Positions 1 through 12,200 of a stretch of 36,971 bases of DNA are shown in pieces. The notes under the pieces are model-generated. The model was given only the letters and a program-made list of their open reading frames with translations, ran no database searches and had not been told where the DNA came from. The DNA comes from a virus. The position numbers and the translations under genes are program-made. Position 1 is the first letter of the stretch. Each line of letters opens with the position of its first letter. Where the stretch lies: positions 1-36,971 of the IMG/VR virus record IMGVR_UViG_3300045972_000034, one strand, 5' to 3'.

Positions 1-3000
1 TTTGACTAGAGACAAAGTATGGGGCGTTGCCACCAGCCCAAGCGGTGACGTCAGTCATCGACGGGTCAGCGTTGATTTCCTGACCCTTGCTTTGAACCAA
101 TAGTCTATCTGTAGTAATAGAGTTAGTAGCTATATTACCTGCTGTAACACTATTAGCAGCTAAATTACCTGCAACAATAGATCCTACACCTAAATAAGTT
201 CCAGTATTAGCAGCTGTAATAGGATTAGTAGTAGTAACTGCAGTAAAAGTACCTCCTCCAGCACCTCCTAAACTTACTACTCCTGATAGATGGTTAAGAG
301 TAACTGCAGTATTAGCAACTACAGTACCTGCCCCCGTACCAATACCTGTTATAGCATTGCCTGTAATAGTAATAGCAGTATTTTGAATTGCTTCAGTACC
401 TGCTAAAGCCGCAACATTGGCAGGCTTAGTACCTACACCAGCCCAAGTAGCTGTGGTAGCCGCAGTAGCAATACCTGATTGAATATCTTCAATAGCAGGA
501 GTCCATGCAGAGGCTTTATTACCATACTCACACTTAGGGTGCCAGATATGTAAAGTAGAAGCTGCAGGAATATTTAAGTCTACAAAGTTATAAGTAGCAA
601 GAGAATAACTTGATACTACAATACCTTCGGAAGCAAAGTATTGCCAGGCTGTTGTAGATGCTATTGAATTTACTGTTGGAGTAACATCATTAACGTCAAT
701 ATTACTTGTTAAAGTTCCTGTAGGAACTTTGTGCCATAATGAGAAAGAGTATGTATCATTACCACGTAACGCATTAAAAAATCTAGCGTTAACAGCGATA
801 GTAGTTACTAACTGAATAGCATTACCTGTAGTACCATCTGGTAGTACCATACTTACTAAGGACATTGTAGTACCTACAGGTGCTACAACATTAGCTAGTT
901 CAGAATTCTTAATAAAGTTAGTCCCACCAATATCTATAAGAGCATTATTGATACCTTCAGTACCTATAAGTGCTCCTATATTTGCTGGAGTACCTGAGAT
1001 AGTAGCCCCCCACGCGGCTCTTCTACCTGCTTCAGAAGCTATTTTAGTTAATAGTATTTGTTTTGCAGTATATACAGCAGAAAAGTTAGTACGGAAAGTA
1101 GTACCAACTATAGTTGTATCCCCTGTTAAATTACTCCATAGTACAGGAGTAGTAAGGGTAGCTAGATAAGTAGTTAGATTAGAAATAGCTGTAGTATATG
1201 CAGTTCTTTCTGCAGTAATACTATAAGTAGCTGCTTGAGTATCAATACCACTTTGCTCGCTTGTAATTATAGTATAGTCTTGAATAATACTAGGTTTTTC
1301 ACTAGGGCTAAGAATAGAATCACTAGCAATATTGGCTATAGCAGTATTAGCAGTATTAGCAGCTGTTTGTGCGGTACTAGCAGCGGAAGCAGCGGCAGAA
1401 GCAGCAGCGGAAGCAGCAGCAATATCGCTAACAACTTGTTTACCTGAAGTACCTACAGTCCAAGGACCTGGTATATTAGAGGAAGTCCCTGCTTCTTCTA
1501 ATTGTATTCTACATGCAAATACATAACTATCTGTATTTGGTGAAACAGTATTATATTTTCTAAGTTCTATTTGAATAATAGCAGTAGTAGCAGGTGTATC
1601 AAACCAAGAGTAAATACGTCTATATCCCCCTAAGGCTATTCCTCCATTACCTTCGATATTACTTTCAAGTATATTTCCAAAGGAATGAGAAAGCATTGTA
1701 CCCGCACTATTATACGCCCACATACCTATAGCTACACGACATCTATGTGAACCTACGTATGCACTAGCAATATAACGTTTATTTGGTAAAACAGATACAG
1801 CTACGGGATATGTACCTATAAATCCAGTTTCTAATCCAGCCGCAGTAATTAAACCACCTACTTGGGATAGCCAATAAGTATTATTACTTTCACCAGCACC
1901 ATTATTAAGAGACCAAGAGGCTAAATTAATACCTCGTGTAATAGTACCTCCTACAGTACCACTATCTGCAGTTGTCCAACCTGTAATCCCATTAGCAAAA
2001 TCTGCATTAGGACAAATATTAGTACCTAAGGCTAGTATATTATTATCTACTGAAATACCTGCTGTACCAATACCAGATAGTACTCCGTTACTAATAGTAA
2101 TAGCAGGAATAGTTACAGTGGTAGATGCTACATTTACCCAAGCAGGTGCAGAAGTTGGTGCAACTATAGTACCTATTTCTAACCCATTTTCTGTACGTCT
2201 TGCGGCTGCTATACCAAATGAATAAGTATCTGCAGCACTAATACCTTCAAAAATAAAATAAGAGGCTAAAGTACCTGCTTCACAGGATAAAGAAGAATCT
2301 GCTAAAGTAGGTGCAGTAGTAGTCTTATTCCAATAAATAACAAAGAAATCCGCCTGTTTAGCACCTTGAGTATATGCAGCCCAGTCTAATCTAACATTTC
2401 TAGAACCATCACTATTAGCAGTAATAGTGATACCACTAGGTGCTACATTATTAGTAGGAGCACCAGTAACTCTATACTTAGCTGTACCGTAAGATGTAAA
2501 TAAGCCATCTAAAGGTGTAGGGCTACCATCACATAATGTAAGCATAGGCTTACCAAAGCGTAAAGTATTTACTGCTGTAAATGCTGTAGCCTTATATAAA
2601 CCATGTCTAAACTGTACATCAGTATTACCTGCATTCCAGTTAAAATTAAGTACTGTAGCTGCTATTTTTTGGCCTGTAGTAGAATCATATAGGCCCTGAT
2701 CAGAAATAGTAGCAGTTGTAGTACCTGTAGGATATATATAACCTACTAGATAATACCATCTATTAGTAACTACCGAACTAGGAGTTAATGCAAATAGAAT
2801 ATAGGGGTTGGCATTAATAGCAGCAGTATTAGCAGTACATACGTCTGCACTACCTGCAATACCTACATAGATTTCACAATCCCCAATAGTTCCTGCTGTA
2901 AGCTTAATAGGTATAATATATCTATAGGTAAGGGAATCTTTAATAGGAATATTAGGAGATAAAGGACCTCCTTGCCAACTAGTACTACCTATAGTGCTAG

Positions 3001-4510
3001 AAACCTGCCATACATTTTGATTTTCTCCTGTAGGCATTGCATCTAATACTTGAGTATATGATGTACCTCCATAATTTGTCCAGCTATTAACTCCCGGCCC
3101 CCAATCGCTAGTATTAAGTAGATTACCACTAGAAGTACCGTCAGATACTACTGGTATAGTTTGTTCATCTATCTTAGTAGTATTGTCTGCTAAATATCCT
3201 GCAATTCTAATACTAGTTACAGCATTACTACTGGGAGTATAGGTAAGAGCTGTAGTAGTTACTGTAGTAGAAGTACTAGCAGTAAGTGATCCATTTTCAT
3301 AAACTTTAAAATGTCCTGCATATGCTGTAGGAGTAGCTGTACCTACAGCACTTAAGGTATTAGCAATAATAGAAGTAGGATTAAATAGCCCTGTAGCGCC
3401 TTTTTGTATAGCAGCTGCAGATACATTTAACCAATATGCTGTGGCACTTGCCCCTACTGCACCGCTTGCACCTGCTTTAGCCTTAGTTACAGTAAAACGT
3501 TTAAATACTGTACCATATCCAGAACGTGTAGCCGTAAAATCTACATAACCAATATCAGCAGATAACGCCGTTACAGTCTGAACTCTGCTAGAAGTTGCTT
3601 CAGTACATGTAATATTAGTTTTTACAACTGAAAAAGTCCAATTAGTTGAATCATCTGTACCACCTAGGTATACAGACATTGTAGTAGATGCACCTGCAAA
3701 AGAAGTCACAGTACCCGCAGTATCCGCAGGTACTAAAGCTGCATCATTAGTCAGAACTCCGGTAATAGCATTAGTCCCGTTTGTAGGATACCAAACATAC
3801 CCATTCCAACTATATGAAGTTAAGGAAGAGTCTAAGTATGTATCATACAGTACTTCATCTGGCTGTACATTATTATATGCGGCTAAACCAAATAGGAATA
3901 ACCCAGTACCGTCCCCTATGAATACAAAAGTACCGCTAGAATCCGTCAGCTGTAACTGAGCAGTTGCTCTAGTTTCTGCAGCTGCAGTAACTGTAAAAGT
4001 TGCACCAATAGTTACTTTCCACCAACCATTGCCTATAGCAATAATTTTAATAAAATAATTGCTCCATCCCGCGCCCATAGTAGGAGCAGCAGCAGTACCT
4101 GTTAGAGGATTAAATACATAGTTAATATAACTATTAGCAGTTCCTTGTGCTCCTAAAGATAAAAGTATTTTATAAGTGCAAGAAGGACCTGACTTAACGT
4201 ATATAGTTGTTTGATACTTATTACCAGAAGCAAATGCAGGAGACGAAGTAGCTGTAGCTACTTCATAGAGTCCAAAATAATGCTGATTACTAGTTGCATC
4301 AGGAGTAAATAATAGAGCACTATTACCAAAAGGATCTAAAATAGTACCTGATATAGTTCTAGTAGTATTAAAAACATTTACAGTATCTAATTTAGGATAT
4401 ATATTAGACCAAGGCGCACCTACAGATTTAAACTGTTTTGGGGGACGTAAAACACGAGTACGAGAAGAATCTTCTAATATTAAATCACGTGTATTTATAA
4501 TAGTTGCCAT
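1..4510 (-). CDS. Giant tail fibre / tail-tip host-specificity protein (partial, C-terminus outside window)
   Basis: The frame is open from the ATG at 4510 to the left edge, at least 1503 residues, and its stop lies outside the window. The ATG overlaps the stop of the upstream tail gene (TAATG), so translation is probably coupled. The N-terminal ~250 residues are rich in beta-type W/Y/G/T sequence and resemble carbohydrate-binding-like domains of phage fibres. Near 1330-1440 there is an alanine-rich run (S-A-A-A repeats), then a segment with the LSPSEKP motif. The left edge encodes LAANSVTAGNIATNSITTDR and QEINADPSMTDVTAW, both typical of central tail fibres related to lambda gpJ. Its role is probably receptor recognition at the tail tip. 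The family call comes from reading these motifs; the exact domain order was not computed. Confidence 0.8.
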   Translation of the reverse strand, partial: MATIINTRDLILEDSSRTRVLRPPKQFKSVGAPWSNIYPKLDTVNVFNTTRTISGTILDPFGNSALLFTPDATSNQHYFGLYEVATATSSPAFASGNKYQTTIYVKSGPSCTYKILLSLGAQGTANSYINYVFNPLTGTAAAPTMGAGWSNYFIKIIAIGNGWWKVTIGATFTVTAAAETRATAQLQLTDSSGTFVFIGDGTGLFLFGLAAYNNVQPDEVLYDTYLDSSLTSYSWNGYVWYPTNGTNAITGVLTNDAALVPADTAGTVTSFAGASTTMSVYLGGTDDSTNWTFSVVKTNITCTEATSSRVQTVTALSADIGYVDFTATRSGYGTVFKRFTVTKAKAGASGAVGASATAYWLNVSAAAIQKGATGLFNPTSIIANTLSAVGTATPTAYAGHFKVYENGSLTASTSTTVTTTALTYTPSSNAVTSIRIAGYLADNTTKIDEQTIPVVSDGTSSGNLLNTSDWGPGVNSWTNYGGTSYTQVLDAMPTGENQNVWQVSSTIGSTSWQGGPLSPNIPIKDSLTYRYIIPIKLTAGTIGDCEIYVGIAGSADVCTANTAAINANPYILFALTPSSVVTNRWYYLVGYIYPTGTTTATISDQGLYDSTTGQKIAATVLNFNWNAGNTDVQFRHGLYKATAFTAVNTLRFGKPMLTLCDGSPTPLDGLFTSYGTAKYRVTGAPTNNVAPSGITITANSDGSRNVRLDWAAYTQGAKQADFFVIYWNKTTTAPTLADSSLSCEAGTLASYFIFEGISAADTYSFGIAAARRTENGLEIGTIVAPTSAPAWVNVASTTVTIPAITISNGVLSGIGTAGISVDNNILALGTNICPNADFANGITGWTTADSGTVGGTITRGINLASWSLNNGAGESNNTYWLSQVGGLITAAGLETGFIGTYPVAVSVLPNKRYIASAYVGSHRCRVAIGMWAYNSAGTMLSHSFGNILESNIEGNGGIALGGYRRIYSWFDTPATTAIIQIELRKYNTVSPNTDSYVFACRIQLEEAGTSSNIPGPWTVGTSGKQVVSDIAAASAAASAAASAASTAQTAANTANTAIANIASDSILSPSEKPSIIQDYTIITSEQSGIDTQAATYSITAERTAYTTAISNLTTYLATLTTPVLWSNLTGDTTIVGTTFRTNFSAVYTAKQILLTKIASEAGRRAAWGATISGTPANIGALIGTEGINNALIDIGGTNFIKNSELANVVAPVGTTMSLVSMVLPDGTTGNAIQLVTTIAVNARFFNALRGNDTYSFSLWHKVPTGTLTSNIDVNDVTPTVNSIASTTAWQYFASEGIVVSSYSLATYNFVDLNIPAASTLHIWHPKCEYGNKASAWTPAIEDIQSGIATAATTATWAGVGTKPANVAALAGTEAIQNTAITITGNAITGIGTGAGTVVANTAVTLNHLSGVVSLGGAGGGTFTAVTTTNPITAANTGTYLGVGSIVAGNLAANSVTAGNIATNSITTDRLLVQSKGQEINADPSMTDVTAWAGGNAPYFVSSQ

Positions 4511-6159
4511 TAAATTAATACCTCTACTTCTACTTGTGATGTAACCCAATTAGGTGTTAAACTAACTACCTGACCTAATCTACCCGCACCACTATTATTT
4601 AAATCAAATCTATAATGTCTTAAATAGATCTGCTGTCCTAGCCTCAAGCTAAGTAGTACATATGTACCTGTAAATTTATAAGTGTATCTTTGAACACTAT
4701 AATAAGTTACTAATCTAGTAGCTTCTGCTAATGCATCTGCGGAAGTTATTAAATATGTATCCTTTTGTGCCGGATCTATATCTAAACTATAATTAGCTAC
4801 CATAGTAGGACTAGCTGTATAGGTGCTAGTTAACCATTCTGTAGCTAGCATATCTTTATGGTCTGCAGGTATAGAAGTTAGTAACCCGTCTTGTACTGTC
4901 CAATTTCTGCAATATCCTAATTTTACTGCACCTGTAAAGGGCAGTTTTGAAGATATAGCAAAACTATCGTACAACATATCTGTTTCATCTACAGGGATCG
5001 TACTTGCATAACCAATAGTAATGTTAGCAGTATCCTGAGTTTGAGGTATGCCTACACCATATTGTATTAATTGTAGCTTACCTTCTCTACTAAAGTATAT
5101 TTGTGAACCTATACTTGCAGCCAATGCCTGGCAAATAGATAGTACATTTGTAGTATCTGTGATAATAATACCTACAGGCTTATTATTAGAAGTATTAAAA
5201 GCATTAAAATTTACTAAATCTATATCTGCTGAAGTTAAGCGAGAATTAGCTTTACCATATTGCGTAACTATTACTGCAATTATATTTGCAATAGAATTAG
5301 TATATGCTACACTAGATGTACCAGTAGTAAGATTTATAGTAGACTTTTGTCCTTGTACAGAAACAGTAATTGCACCTGAAGGAGGATATGTAAGTATAAA
5401 AGTACCTATAGTTAAATCTACAGTAGCTCCAGTATATACCGCACTACCTGCTTGATACACTGGTACTCCATTATCACGAATTTCGATAATACTTTCTATT
5501 AGCCCATCATGCACCATGTACTTACCACCGCCAGAATTGGGGTCTATAAGTGTAGGAGTCATATTAAATACTTCTCCAAAAACTAATGGTTTAATAGTAT
5601 CCGCAATTTGCACATTATTAACCCAAGTCCCTGTAGCTGTACCGAATTTAGCTTCAGTTATAGGACTATTTAGTCTTTCAAGTTTATCTCTTAGAGTTAT
5701 ATCTACTACACTACGTTCAGTAGATACGATATCACCAATTATACCATTAAATAATAGTTCAAATTTAGTAGTACTAGTATTAAAATCCGAAGCTACTGCT
5801 GACCAGGTAGGATCACCTAAATATATTTGAATAGGTTTGTTTACCCAAATATATTTATTATTACTTAAATAAGCATCTAGTTCACCATTATGGTTTGCTA
5901 ATCTTATTCCTCCGAAGGTCATTGAAATACCTCCATCCGAAGAAATAGATTCAGTTAGACTTACGTCCCCCATAATTATAGGATTAAAAGAAATTAAAGC
6001 GTCTGTAGTACTAAACCCAGCATTAGAAAAATATACTGGAGTAGAAATATATGACGTACCTAGTCCACTACTATCATATAATATAGTAGCTACAACAAAA
6101 ATTGATCGAATAGAAGAAGGATCCTCTAACCAAGCTTGTGAATAGGCCGAATATGCCAT
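4510..6159 (-). CDS. Tail-tip / baseplate hub-like protein
   Basis: 549 residues. It lies directly downstream of the tape measure gene and upstream of the giant fibre, the position of the distal tail/hub proteins in siphoviruses. The sequence is almost entirely predicted beta-strand, with no signal peptide or membrane segment, which suits a structural tip protein. The start ATG at 6159 follows an AAGGATA ribosome binding site just past the terminator at 6173, so expression depends on readthrough or on an unseen start. I do not recognise a named domain with certainty. The assignment rests on gene order and composition; another minor tail protein is possible. Confidence 0.6.
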   Translation of the reverse strand: MAYSAYSQAWLEDPSSIRSIFVVATILYDSSGLGTSYISTPVYFSNAGFSTTDALISFNPIIMGDVSLTESISSDGGISMTFGGIRLANHNGELDAYLSNNKYIWVNKPIQIYLGDPTWSAVASDFNTSTTKFELLFNGIIGDIVSTERSVVDITLRDKLERLNSPITEAKFGTATGTWVNNVQIADTIKPLVFGEVFNMTPTLIDPNSGGGKYMVHDGLIESIIEIRDNGVPVYQAGSAVYTGATVDLTIGTFILTYPPSGAITVSVQGQKSTINLTTGTSSVAYTNSIANIIAVIVTQYGKANSRLTSADIDLVNFNAFNTSNNKPVGIIITDTTNVLSICQALAASIGSQIYFSREGKLQLIQYGVGIPQTQDTANITIGYASTIPVDETDMLYDSFAISSKLPFTGAVKLGYCRNWTVQDGLLTSIPADHKDMLATEWLTSTYTASPTMVANYSLDIDPAQKDTYLITSADALAEATRLVTYYSVQRYTYKFTGTYVLLSLRLGQQIYLRHYRFDLNNSGAGRLGQVVSLTPNWVTSQVEVEVLI

Positions 6160-6172
6160 AAGTTATCCTTAT

Positions 6173-6201
6173 AAAAACCCCGAGTATATAACTCGGGGTT
6201 T
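6173..6201 (-). terminator. Intrinsic terminator after the tape measure gene
   Basis: Arms 6175-6185 and 6191-6201 form an 11-bp stem (AAACCCCGAGT) with a 5-nt loop. Read on the minus strand the stem is followed by TTTTTAT. It sits between the tape measure stop and the next start, so it probably lowers rather than abolishes expression of the tip genes. Confidence 0.85.
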
Positions 6202-6206
6202 CTTTA

Positions 6207-9200
6207 TTATACAGATGCTACTGTACCTCTTATTACAGGTTGGTAAGTAACTCTTCCCGCGGCTATTGCTGCAGGAGTTTGAACAGCTCCAGCTACAGTA
6301 TTAGCAGCATCTGCTGTTGCTACTACATTAGTACCTATAATTGCTGCTGTTTGTGCAGCCTGTTCCGCTCTTAGAGTAGTTATTTCATTAGACATAGTTT
6401 GTACTTGTAAAATTAATGCATCCATTTGCATAACAATAGTAGTTGTATTATTAGTATTATCTGCTGTAGGTCTTAAAGTATTAGCAATAGCTTCTAAGTC
6501 TGCCATTATATTAACGCTAGAAGCATTAATAGATGTTTGTACTGCAGAAGGTAGAGCTGCTTGAGCTAATGCTGTAGCAGTTTGTGCTGCATTTAATTGT
6601 ACTAACAAACTTGCTGTAGTATCTGAAGCAGTTACTATACTATCTAAGAATGCTGTTTGACTCTTTAACTGGGCTAATTGCATTTCTGCATCGCTTTGTT
6701 GCACAGCCATTGTATTTGTAGTCTGATCTAGTATACCTGTAATATAATTAAAATCACTAGTATATTGAGCAGAACTCGCGTACATTTGTTGAGAATTCTG
6801 TAGGAAAGTATCGGCAGCACTTGATAGTGAATCAATAGCTGCTTTTTGAGTAGCTTTTTCTACATCAGTAGTAGCCGGGGCTTGAATTTGATCAAGTAGT
6901 CTACTTACCTCAGTTTTAGCATTAGCATACTTTTGTTGGTTAGTTTGAGTGGATGACGAACCACCAAGTAAGGCTGTTTTATATTTCTTAAGTGTATCTA
7001 TAGAAGCCTTAACACCGCTAATAGTAGTTTCTAGTGCAGTAGTTTCAGCATCTCTTGCTTTAGTTAGTTTATCTAAAATACTAGTTTCATCATTTAAAGC
7101 ATTAATATATTCCTGTCCTGGACGAAGTCTATCATCTATAGCAGCCAACTCAATTTGACGCTGTAAATTCAATGCTTTAGTATCATTCTTTTGTGCTTTA
7201 AGAATTGCAAGATTTTGATTAGAAGCAGCCATATAGTCTTGTATAGCATACATAGTTCTCTTATTTGCTATTAAAGCTGCAGCTTGTTCTGCAGGATATA
7301 AAGCAAGTTGGGCTAGTTCTTCTTGTCTTGCTAGTAATGTAGATTTATATATATTACCTAGAGTCTTTTGAATATCAACTTCGTCGGATAATAGTTTAGT
7401 TCTTAAATCTTCTACAGTTAAAGATTTATCAACTGCTGGATATACTTTAGCAAATGAATCTGCTACATCCATTAAACTTTGATAAGTAGATCTACCTGTT
7501 TCAGTAGTAAGATCTAGACCTAGTACTAAGTCTTTAAATTTCTTACGAGTATCAATACCTGTATAACCTAAAGTCTTAAGACTATCATTTACAGAACTTT
7601 GAATAGGAGCTAAGCGTTCTGCTTCTGTTAAAAAGTTATCATTGAAGTTTTTAGATTGGCTAATAAAAGTTTCTAAACTACCAGCGGCATTTACCATTGC
7701 TTCGGAAATATTGAATGAAATTTCTTTCATTGCCTTATCTACTACTTCTGTAGAAGGTTTAATGGTTCCTAAATTGAATCCAAAAAACTTTATAGTCTTA
7801 GTTAAAGATTTTTCAACTTGAGCTTTAGTACCTGATAATTCCAAAGCAGTATCAATAGTAGCTTTACCCATGCTTTTAAGAGCTAGATTAACTTTATCAT
7901 TACTATCAATTACTCTAAGTACTGTTTGTAAAGGAGCTTCACCAAATTTACGATATTTTTCTGCTAGAGCACCTACTAAGTTATTAGCAGCTTCATCTAA
8001 CATACTACTAATAACAGCATTAAACTCTTTATCAAAAGCATCGCCAGTAAGACCGCGTAAACTAATAAGTTTATCAGGCCCGACCTTAGATAATACATCT
8101 AAAACATTCTTTTCAGACATACCTATCTTTTTACCTATTTCCTGGAATGCAGTCGTAGCTTTACCAAAAATATCTTGAATATATGTTTCTACACTAGTAC
8201 CTAAAGCTTGAAATTCCGTACTAAGATTTTGATTTCTACTATAAGTAATACCGAAAGCACTCTTTGAAGTTTCTGTTAGTACATCTTGATATGCTTTACT
8301 AGAGCCTTCTACACCCTTAGCAAGGTCTAGTATAGATCCTGTTAATTTAATACCTGAATCTGTTATAGAAGTACTAGATTTGTTACCAAAAATACTACTA
8401 ACAAAAGACCCAATAACATCGCCATTTAATAACTTTTTATAAGTATTAAGATCTTTACCACCACCGCTAGATGCTGATCCTTCAATTGTATCAGTTAAAG
8501 AACCTGCACGTATACCTGGTATAATATAAGCAGCTACCGCAGCTTTACTAACACTTTGATCAATGCTGGTTAATAGTTTAACCATACTATTACTATTTGA
8601 AAGCCCTTCTACACTAGTAGCTTTCATTGTTTCTAAGGACTTTTTAATTGATTCAGATTTTGCACTTGTATCACCAAAAGTACCATTACCGTTATCAACT
8701 TTCTGACCATTAACAAAAGAAGTTCCAGTACCTTGAGTTTCTTGGCGATCAGCTGCAGTCATTCCTGACATATTAACCTTCTTACCAGAATTACCCATTA
8801 TACTTGCCATGATCGCAATCATAGCAGCACCCGCAACGATACCTACAGGCCAAGGAGCTGCAAAAGCACCAGTAATAGCTGTAATAGCATTACCTCCTGC
8901 CTTAGTCATAGACTGGGCAACTGACTCACCTGCTACAGTCCATCCCATTATAGTTTCTTTTGCCCACATAGCTAATTTAGCAACGTGCATAGCCTTTTCA
9001 ATTCCAGCAAAGAGTTTATAAGCTCCTGTCTTTTCATTGAACATCTTCTTAGCACTGCCTGCCATCTTAGCGTCAGCATCTACAACCGTTTTAGCATGTT
9101 GTAAGTCTAATTGAGTACCTTTTGCTTGTGCAGCATTTAAACTATTAATACCTTCCTCTTGCCCAATAGTACCATCCATTAATTGCTGAGCAATACTAGC

Positions 9201-12200
9201 CTGCTCTGCGCCATTAGATGCAGAAGCATTGGCGTACTCTTTATTAGCTTTAGAAAGACCTGTAAAGGAGGCAGTAATTTCACCTAATACAGAACCAATA
9301 GTAGACATACGAGTTGCAAAATCACCAAATACATCTGCCAGTACTTTAATAGTATCTGACAGATCTGCATTTGCTATTTGCTGAGCTTTAGTAGCTTCAA
9401 TATTTTTAAGCTTGGCACCTGTTTCAGCATTAATTTTATCAACTTGACTATTATAAGTAGACTTACTATCATTAACTTTCTTATTAAATACTTCACCTAC
9501 AGCAGCATTTGCAGCACCTTGTTGTGCAGTAGGTAGTGTAGCAGCAGCAGCATATCCTGCACTTGCTTCAGCACCTGCAGCCATTAAACGCTTCTGGTTA
9601 TCGGCTCTAGCAATATCCATTTGCATTAAAGCTGCAGTTTTAGTCATTTCAGTATCTAGAGCAGCTAGCTTAGCTGCAGCCATTTGCGCAGATAATACAC
9701 CAAATGCCTCTTGTCTAGTAACTTCATCTTTATCTGCACCTAGTCCAATAAGTTTAATATCTGAATAAGTTTGTTCTAGAGCTAAAGTTCTATCTATTTC
9801 TGTATTAACAAGTCCAACACGTACTTGCATTGCTGAATTATCAGAAATAATACTTGCTAGTTTATCTCTTTCAGCAATAATTTCTTCTGTAGTTTTCTTT
9901 TCTTCTTTTAGAGCAGCAACATTAATCATGTAGTTCTCTAGAGTTTTAAGAGAGGCTTTTTCCTTGCCCATCTGTAATACTCTTTCTTCTGCATGTTTAA
10001 TTTGCTGGTTAATACTTTCTAATTGTTTTATCTTTTCAGAAGCACGTTGATCTATTTCCATAGTCTGTCTAGTTATTTCTAACTGAGCAGACATTTCAGG
10101 AGAGATAGCAGAGATAGTACTTAGAGTTTGTAAGACTACCGCACGTCTATCTATTTCAGCTTGAGTAATTTTATTAGCTATAGCTAGGGTTTCATCTAAC
10201 TTAGCATTTACACGTTCAATTTCAGCAGTTTTAGTCTTGGTATTAATACCAACCATACCTTGCTTATATCCTTGCTCATTCGCTGCGTAAGTACCTACTT
10301 CACCCTTAGCTCCAACACTTAAGGAAGCATAAGATTGTTTACCTCCAACATATCCTTGAGCACTTTTGTTATCCGCTTGTTCTTTATAAAGATTAGTAAG
10401 AACACCCATAAGGTTTTCTTTTTCCTGAGGGCTAGCACCATCAAGTTTCTTTCTATTTTCAATTAATGCTTCATCAATCTGCTTAGCTTTAATAACTAGA
10501 TTATTTTCTGTCATTGTCTTATTAAGAGTATGCAGAGCTTCTAAGTTATTACGTTCTACAGCAATTGTTTCTTTAGCTAACTGGAATTGAGCATCTGCTG
10601 TACCAGTACCTGACATACCGGCAGTAATAGCTTTTCTAACATCTATAGAAGCTAATTGTTTGGCATTATTAAGTGCAAGATCCATATATTTACGGCCGTC
10701 CGTAAAGAACTTATCCTGAACACTTCTAATACCTTCTAGTAGAGCAGTTGTAGCTTCTTTATTTTTGGCTATTAAAGCTTTCTGAGCTTCTATACCTGCA
10801 GATAAGTCCTTACTTTTAGCAGATTCAGTATTAAAAGTACCTGTTCCATTATCACCTTGTGACTGTATAGCAATATTAGCTTGTTTTGATTCTTCTTGTG
10901 CCTTAGCTTGTAATGCACGTAAAGTAATTAAAGTAGTTTCATAATTTTGACCTGCCTTATCTAGTGCTTCTATACCAGACTTTGCATCTAAAATAGATTT
11001 AACAGAATCTGGGCTCATTACAGATAAAGTGGCAGTATCTTTTAACAATTTATTAAGTGCTGTAAGAGCTTCCATAGGATTCTTATACAGATCTTCAAAC
11101 TTAACAGCTGCTTGTTCTAATGCTTGACCTAATTTAAATACGTTATCAGTAGGCATTAAAGTATTAAGATACGCAGTGTACGTAAGACTTAATTTCTTCA
11201 TTGCATCGTCAAAACCTTGTAAAGAAGCAGCAGCCTTTTGAGTAGATGTATTAGCAATATCTACTACAGCTTTAACTGCCTTACCTTTAGCTAATAGTTC
11301 TTCTGGACGTATTGCTGAGGCTGCAGCCTTAATACTTTCTTTAGTAATAGCATCAGTGATACCAAGAACTTCACGTAAACTATCTTCTGCTTTTTGTTTT
11401 GCAGGACCTTCTGTCATGGCACTTAAAGCAGCCATTACTGAATCAGTCATACCTTGGGCAAATTTTTGTTCTACACTATTACCAATAATACTAGCGAAGA
11501 AGTTAGTAAATCTATCAAAACCACTACTTTGTTGCATAACCTTATCAAAGGTTTCTACAACTTTAGATAGACCTTCTGTAGCTCCTGAAGCAGCATTAGC
11601 ACGTGCAATATAAGTATCAAAGTCCATACCTTTAGTACTACTTTGATGCGTAACATTATAAAGTACGTCTCCAGTCAATTTAAGATTAGAAGCAGCACCT
11701 GCTATTGCGTTACTATATTCTTCTAATTGCTTAGCATTTGTAGACCATTTACTATCTATTATATCAAAAACTAAAGCAGCGGCAGAAGCTACCATACCTA
11801 AAGTACCTAGGCCGCTTACTAGACTAAGTACACCCTTAACAGCAGTACCTGCTACTAGTTTAAAACCTTCTAGGGCTGCTGTAGTACCTTTGAGTTTTAC
11901 ATCAGTAATAGTAACTATTTCAGGTATCTTCTGCCCATTTTTATCTACCTTATCTTTACCTAATGCATCTTTCTGAGTTTCGCCAGTGGCAACAGGAATA
12001 GAATGTACTTGTTTTCTAGCTTGCCAAAGATCTACAAGGCCTTTCTTTAAAGAGCCCATATATCCAAGTTCTTCTGCTGCTGCTGCTGCATTGGCAGTAA
12101 TTCTTTTAGCTACAGCAGTACTAGCTTGATCTTCGAATACTCTATTAGCTTTCTTTTGTGCTACTGTAATAGCATTAGCAGATTGAGTTGCCTTATCTTT

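Noticed and set aside
948-1526. Plus-strand frames within the tail fibre gene
   Set aside because: They lie in the antisense of the long open fibre frame, with low-complexity alanine/serine content created by the repeats of that gene.
4823-5830. Plus-strand frames of 62-135 codons opposite the tail-tip gene
   Set aside because: Antisense shadows of the 549-codon gene without ribosome binding sites or promoters.
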